A DNA stretch of 7,714 bases from Spirosoma sp. Lineage in GTDB: Bacteria > Bacteroidota > Bacteroidia > Cytophagales > Spirosomataceae. Both the position numbers and the translations under genes were made by a program. Shown one piece after another: positions 6,099 to 7,714 of the stretch. Position 1 is the first letter of the stretch; each line of letters starts with the position of its first letter. Where the stretch lies: positions 1 to 7,714 of the forward strand of contig JANXVQ010000962.1 of NCBI GenBank assembly GCA_025351545.1, written 5' to 3'. Below the pieces are notes generated by a model, which saw only the letters and a program-made list of their open reading frames with translations, had not been told where the DNA came from and made no database searches.

Positions 6099-6839
6099 GC
6101 GCCACCGGCTCCGCGCCAGCAGCACATCCTTACTCGATTCAGTATGAATGATCCGGTGAAGTATTGACTCCTTTGTTTCGGCTACCGATTCGACCTGTAG
6201 CCAATCACGCCAATGACTTTCGGTTCGGTAAACTAAATCAATTTCGGCTAATTCCCATGTTTGCAGCCGTTCATTGTCAATAGATTCAAGCAGCCACTGT
6301 ACATACGCTACATTGTTGACATGCTGGTTCTGATCAATACTTAACCAGCCCACTTCCACCCGTTTCGTGTCAGTTGATATAAAGTTAACCGTTTGAAAAT
6401 CAGGTTTGAGTGGAAGTGTGGGCAATGGGTCAACGTTGGTTGGCGGACTCAAACGGCGAATAAACTCTGGCAATGGCACCATAGAACGTTTTTCCATACT
6501 AAAAACAAGCCACGTACTACTGGCATCGGCCAGCAACGTTCCGTCTTCAGCCAGTACCCGAAAGTCACGATGTATGAAATATTTCTCGACAGTGGTGGGA
6601 TAGGTCATCAACTGGATCGTCTGGCCGTAGCGCGGGTACTGATGCATCCGCAGGCAAAAGCGCATCAGCATCCAGCCATAACCCTGTTGGGCCAAATCGG
6701 CAATACCGATGCCGTAATCAATAGCATTTCGATTCGCTGATTCCTGCATCAGGTTCATCAGGGCTGGGATACTCATTCGCCCGAAGGCATCGCACTCGTA
6801 ACCACGCAGTGTAAAGGTATCAGTCTGGATAAAAGCCAT
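6096..6839 (-). CDS. Acyl-ACP thioesterase, FatA/FatB-like
   Basis: This 247-residue protein matches the bacterial acyl-[acyl-carrier-protein] thioesterase family, which hydrolyses acyl-ACP to free fatty acid and ACP in the cytosol. It is a double hotdog fold. The first half (about 4-125) holds the usual DAFGRMSIPALMNLMQESA helix region and a WMLMRF strand. The second half holds the catalytic signature D-x-N-x-H in SIDQNQHVNN (Asp169, Asn171, His173) and Glu207, 34 residues after the histidine, the same spacing as in plant FatB. The cysteine that follows this glutamate in plant enzymes is Ser208 here; that fits work placing catalysis on the Asp/Asn/His/Glu set. The length is typical of bacterial members, which lack a plastid transit peptide. 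The DUF1338 gene starts 26 bp downstream, so the two are probably co-transcribed. Chain-length preference cannot be read from the sequence. Confidence 0.9.
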   Translation of the reverse strand: MAFIQTDTFTLRGYECDAFGRMSIPALMNLMQESANRNAIDYGIGIADLAQQGYGWMLMRFCLRMHQYPRYGQTIQLMTYPTTVEKYFIHRDFRVLAEDGTLLADASSTWLVFSMEKRSMVPLPEFIRRLSPPTNVDPLPTLPLKPDFQTVNFISTDTKRVEVGWLSIDQNQHVNNVAYVQWLLESIDNERLQTWELAEIDLVYRTESHWRDWLQVESVAETKESILHRIIHTESSKDVLLARSRWR

Positions 6840-6908
6840 ACGGCAAAGGTAATTCGCTAACAGGTTAACTCGCTAACGTTGCTGTTTGGTGAAAACTCAT
6901 CAGACCTT
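6840..6908. repeat. Short direct repeat in the leader of the thioesterase gene
   Basis: TCGCTAAC occurs at 6854-6861 and again at 6870-6877, 16 bp apart, so the copies would sit roughly one and a half helical turns from each other. Between them is the palindrome GTTAAC. On the minus strand TACCTTTG (6851-6844) fits the -7 element, but it ends only four bases before the ATG and has no TTG partner upstream. The pair could be a regulator site or a chance duplication. Confidence 0.25.
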
Positions 6909-7445
6909 TTACTGCTGGCTGGAATCGTGCGCATATATTGTATTCAACTCATCCTGAAAGATTCGATGATAAGCACCAATTTTGGCAGGAGCATTCACTG
7001 GAATATCATAGCTGGCATTCAGGCGGTGATCGCTAATTATATACATCACACCGTCCTGATTTGCCAATTGGAAAAATGTTGATAATGATATTTTTTTTGT
7101 GTCTCTCTCAAGTAAATAATAGTAGGTCAATCCTCTGATTTTATACGTATCCATCTGCCCAAAGAAAAACTCTATAGGCGCAATTATCTTGGTATGATGA
7201 CGCGGCATATAGCTAGCCAACAAGGCATTATGTACTTCTATATCCGGTGCTGTTTTGTTTTCCATTATGACTTCACGGATCTGTATGATGGCTACAATAC
7301 AGTATAAGGCAAGCAGAATTTGAACAAACCGTTGCTGCCAAACTGGTTGACCGCCTGTATAATCTGCCAGCCAATTAGCTGCGAGGATAGTCAACCAGGG
7401 TAGAAATAGTAGAAAGTATATCATGAATTCGCATTTACAGTGCAT
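6909..7445 (-). CDS. Short membrane protein, probable C-terminal remnant of a glycosyltransferase-like protein
   Basis: I do not firmly recognise this 178-residue protein. It has two hydrophobic segments (about 8-27 and 40-58), followed by a soluble domain of about 120 residues. The layout, and phrases such as KIIAPIEFFFGQMDTYKIRGLTYY (87-110 region), resemble the end of polytopic family-39/ArnT-like glycosyltransferases, whose last membrane helices are followed by a small periplasmic domain. A whole enzyme would have many more helices, so this is probably a 5'-truncated gene. Reading upstream in the same frame meets a stop codon 11 codons before the first ATG, and the end of an IS3-family element lies about 130 bp away, which fits loss of the 5' part by rearrangement. 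The start is uncertain; the ATG at 7424 (MIYFLL) is equally possible. Without its catalytic part it is unlikely to work as a transferase. Confidence 0.5.
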   Translation of the reverse strand: MHCKCEFMIYFLLFLPWLTILAANWLADYTGGQPVWQQRFVQILLALYCIVAIIQIREVIMENKTAPDIEVHNALLASYMPRHHTKIIAPIEFFFGQMDTYKIRGLTYYYLLERDTKKISLSTFFQLANQDGVMYIISDHRLNASYDIPVNAPAKIGAYHRIFQDELNTIYAHDSSQQ

Positions 7446-7532
7446 ATCACTTTTTCTTCCCTTTTGTATCTTTCAGCAACTGACCCTAGACTACTGAACC
7501 AACAAAAGTCAGCCGCTCAATAGATTCCTGTA

Positions 7533-7560
7533 GCTTTGGGGTAACTACTCCAACCAAAGC
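7533..7560. other. Inverted repeat between the membrane-protein gene and the IS end
   Basis: GCTTTGG (7533-7539) is complementary to CCAAAGC (7554-7560) around 14 nt. No T-run follows on either strand. It lies 17 bp outside the predicted IS end and could be a leftover repeat or a chance match. I see no coding frame in 7446-7576. Confidence 0.25.
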
Positions 7561-7576
7561 AATGGTAATCTACAAA

Positions 7577-7714
7577 TGGACTTGCAACAGTATAGTGGAG
7601 ATTTTTTAGGTGGTCATTGAGAAGGTGTAAAAATAAGATTCCTGCTCACTGGGCGTGCGGTAATTCAACACCGAATGTTTCCGTCGGCGATTATACCATC
7701 CCTCAATATACTCG
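7577..7714 (-). mobile_element. 3' end of an IS3-family insertion sequence, running off the window
   Basis: The transposase C-terminus (7606 onward) is followed after 4 bp by TGGACTTGCAACAGTATAG (7577-7595). On the element's own strand this ends in CA, as IS3-family ends do (5'-TG...CA-3'). The right terminal inverted repeat is therefore predicted to start at 7577 on the plus strand. The other end, the flanking target duplication and orfA all lie outside the window, so the boundary is a prediction from family rules. Confidence 0.65.
7606..7714 (-). CDS. IS3-family transposase OrfB, C-terminal end (partial)
   Basis: Thirty-five codons and a TAA stop are present; the gene continues past the window edge. 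The peptide reads EYIEGWYNRRRKHSVLNYRT, then PSEQE and a short tail ending SMTT. The x-Y-I-x-x-W-Y-N-x-x-R-x-H-x-x-L-x-Y-x-T-P pattern is the hallmark of the C-terminal end of IS3/IS150-type DDE transposases (rve_3-like region), just after the final catalytic Glu, which lies outside the window. Whether the complete element is intact and active cannot be judged. It is transcribed toward the membrane-protein remnant, so read-through from the IS could drive the minus-strand genes. Confidence 0.88.
   Translation of the reverse strand, partial: EYIEGWYNRRRKHSVLNYRTPSEQESYFYTFSMTT

Noticed and set aside
6070..6105. The upstream ATG that would lengthen the DUF1338 protein by 12 residues
   Set aside because: It would overlap the thioesterase gene by 10 bp and adds residues with no family match; the ATG at 6069 gives a natural start with a 26-bp gap.
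6393..6740. A 115-codon plus-strand frame inside the thioesterase gene
   Set aside because: The thioesterase is certain from its motifs; this antisense translation has no family resemblance.

Overview
The window looks like chromosomal DNA of a Bacteroidota member of the order Cytophagales, with Spirosoma or a close relative the best guess. The reasons are the protein families and their wording, the lack of Shine-Dalgarno sequences before nearly every start, several matches to the Bacteroidota -7 promoter element TAnnTTTG, and an intergenic cluster of short AGGT...ACCT palindromes. The genus is inferred from overall look; no database was searched.

Layout. Positions 11-119 hold a compact cluster of nested inverted repeats. 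The plus strand then carries a short membrane-anchored histidine kinase (160-963), a 299-bp AT-rich gap with a candidate promoter, a NarL/LuxR-type response regulator (1263-1913), and a tightly coupled pair made of a dipeptide epimerase of the enolase superfamily (2002-3024) and a PLP enzyme of the alpha-oxoamine synthase type (3021-4106, 4-bp overlap). A short convergent gap (4107-4207) separates this block from genes on the minus strand. In their direction of transcription these are the 3' end of an IS3-family element (7714-7577), a short membrane protein that looks like the C-terminal remnant of a larger glycosyltransferase-like protein (7445-6909), a FatA-like acyl-ACP thioesterase (6839-6096), a DUF1338 / 2-oxoadipate dioxygenase-decarboxylase family protein (6069-5131) and an exported xylose-isomerase-like TIM-barrel sugar epimerase (5047-4208).

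How the genes may work together. The kinase and regulator are probably a cognate two-component pair, although the regulator seems to have its own promoter. The epimerase and PLP enzyme are translationally coupled and probably act on related amino-acid or cell-wall-peptide metabolites; the epimerase keeps all expected catalytic residues, while the substrate of the PLP enzyme cannot be read from the sequence. Thioesterase, DUF1338 protein and sugar epimerase run in one direction with gaps of 26 and 83 bp and could be co-transcribed, but no shared pathway is evident. The right edge has been reshaped by transposition.

I found no CRISPR array, tRNA, rRNA, phage module or recognisable defence system. 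The most unusual items are the repeat cluster, the epimerase/PLP-enzyme coupling, the short DUF1338 protein with its metal site intact, and the truncated gene beside the IS end.
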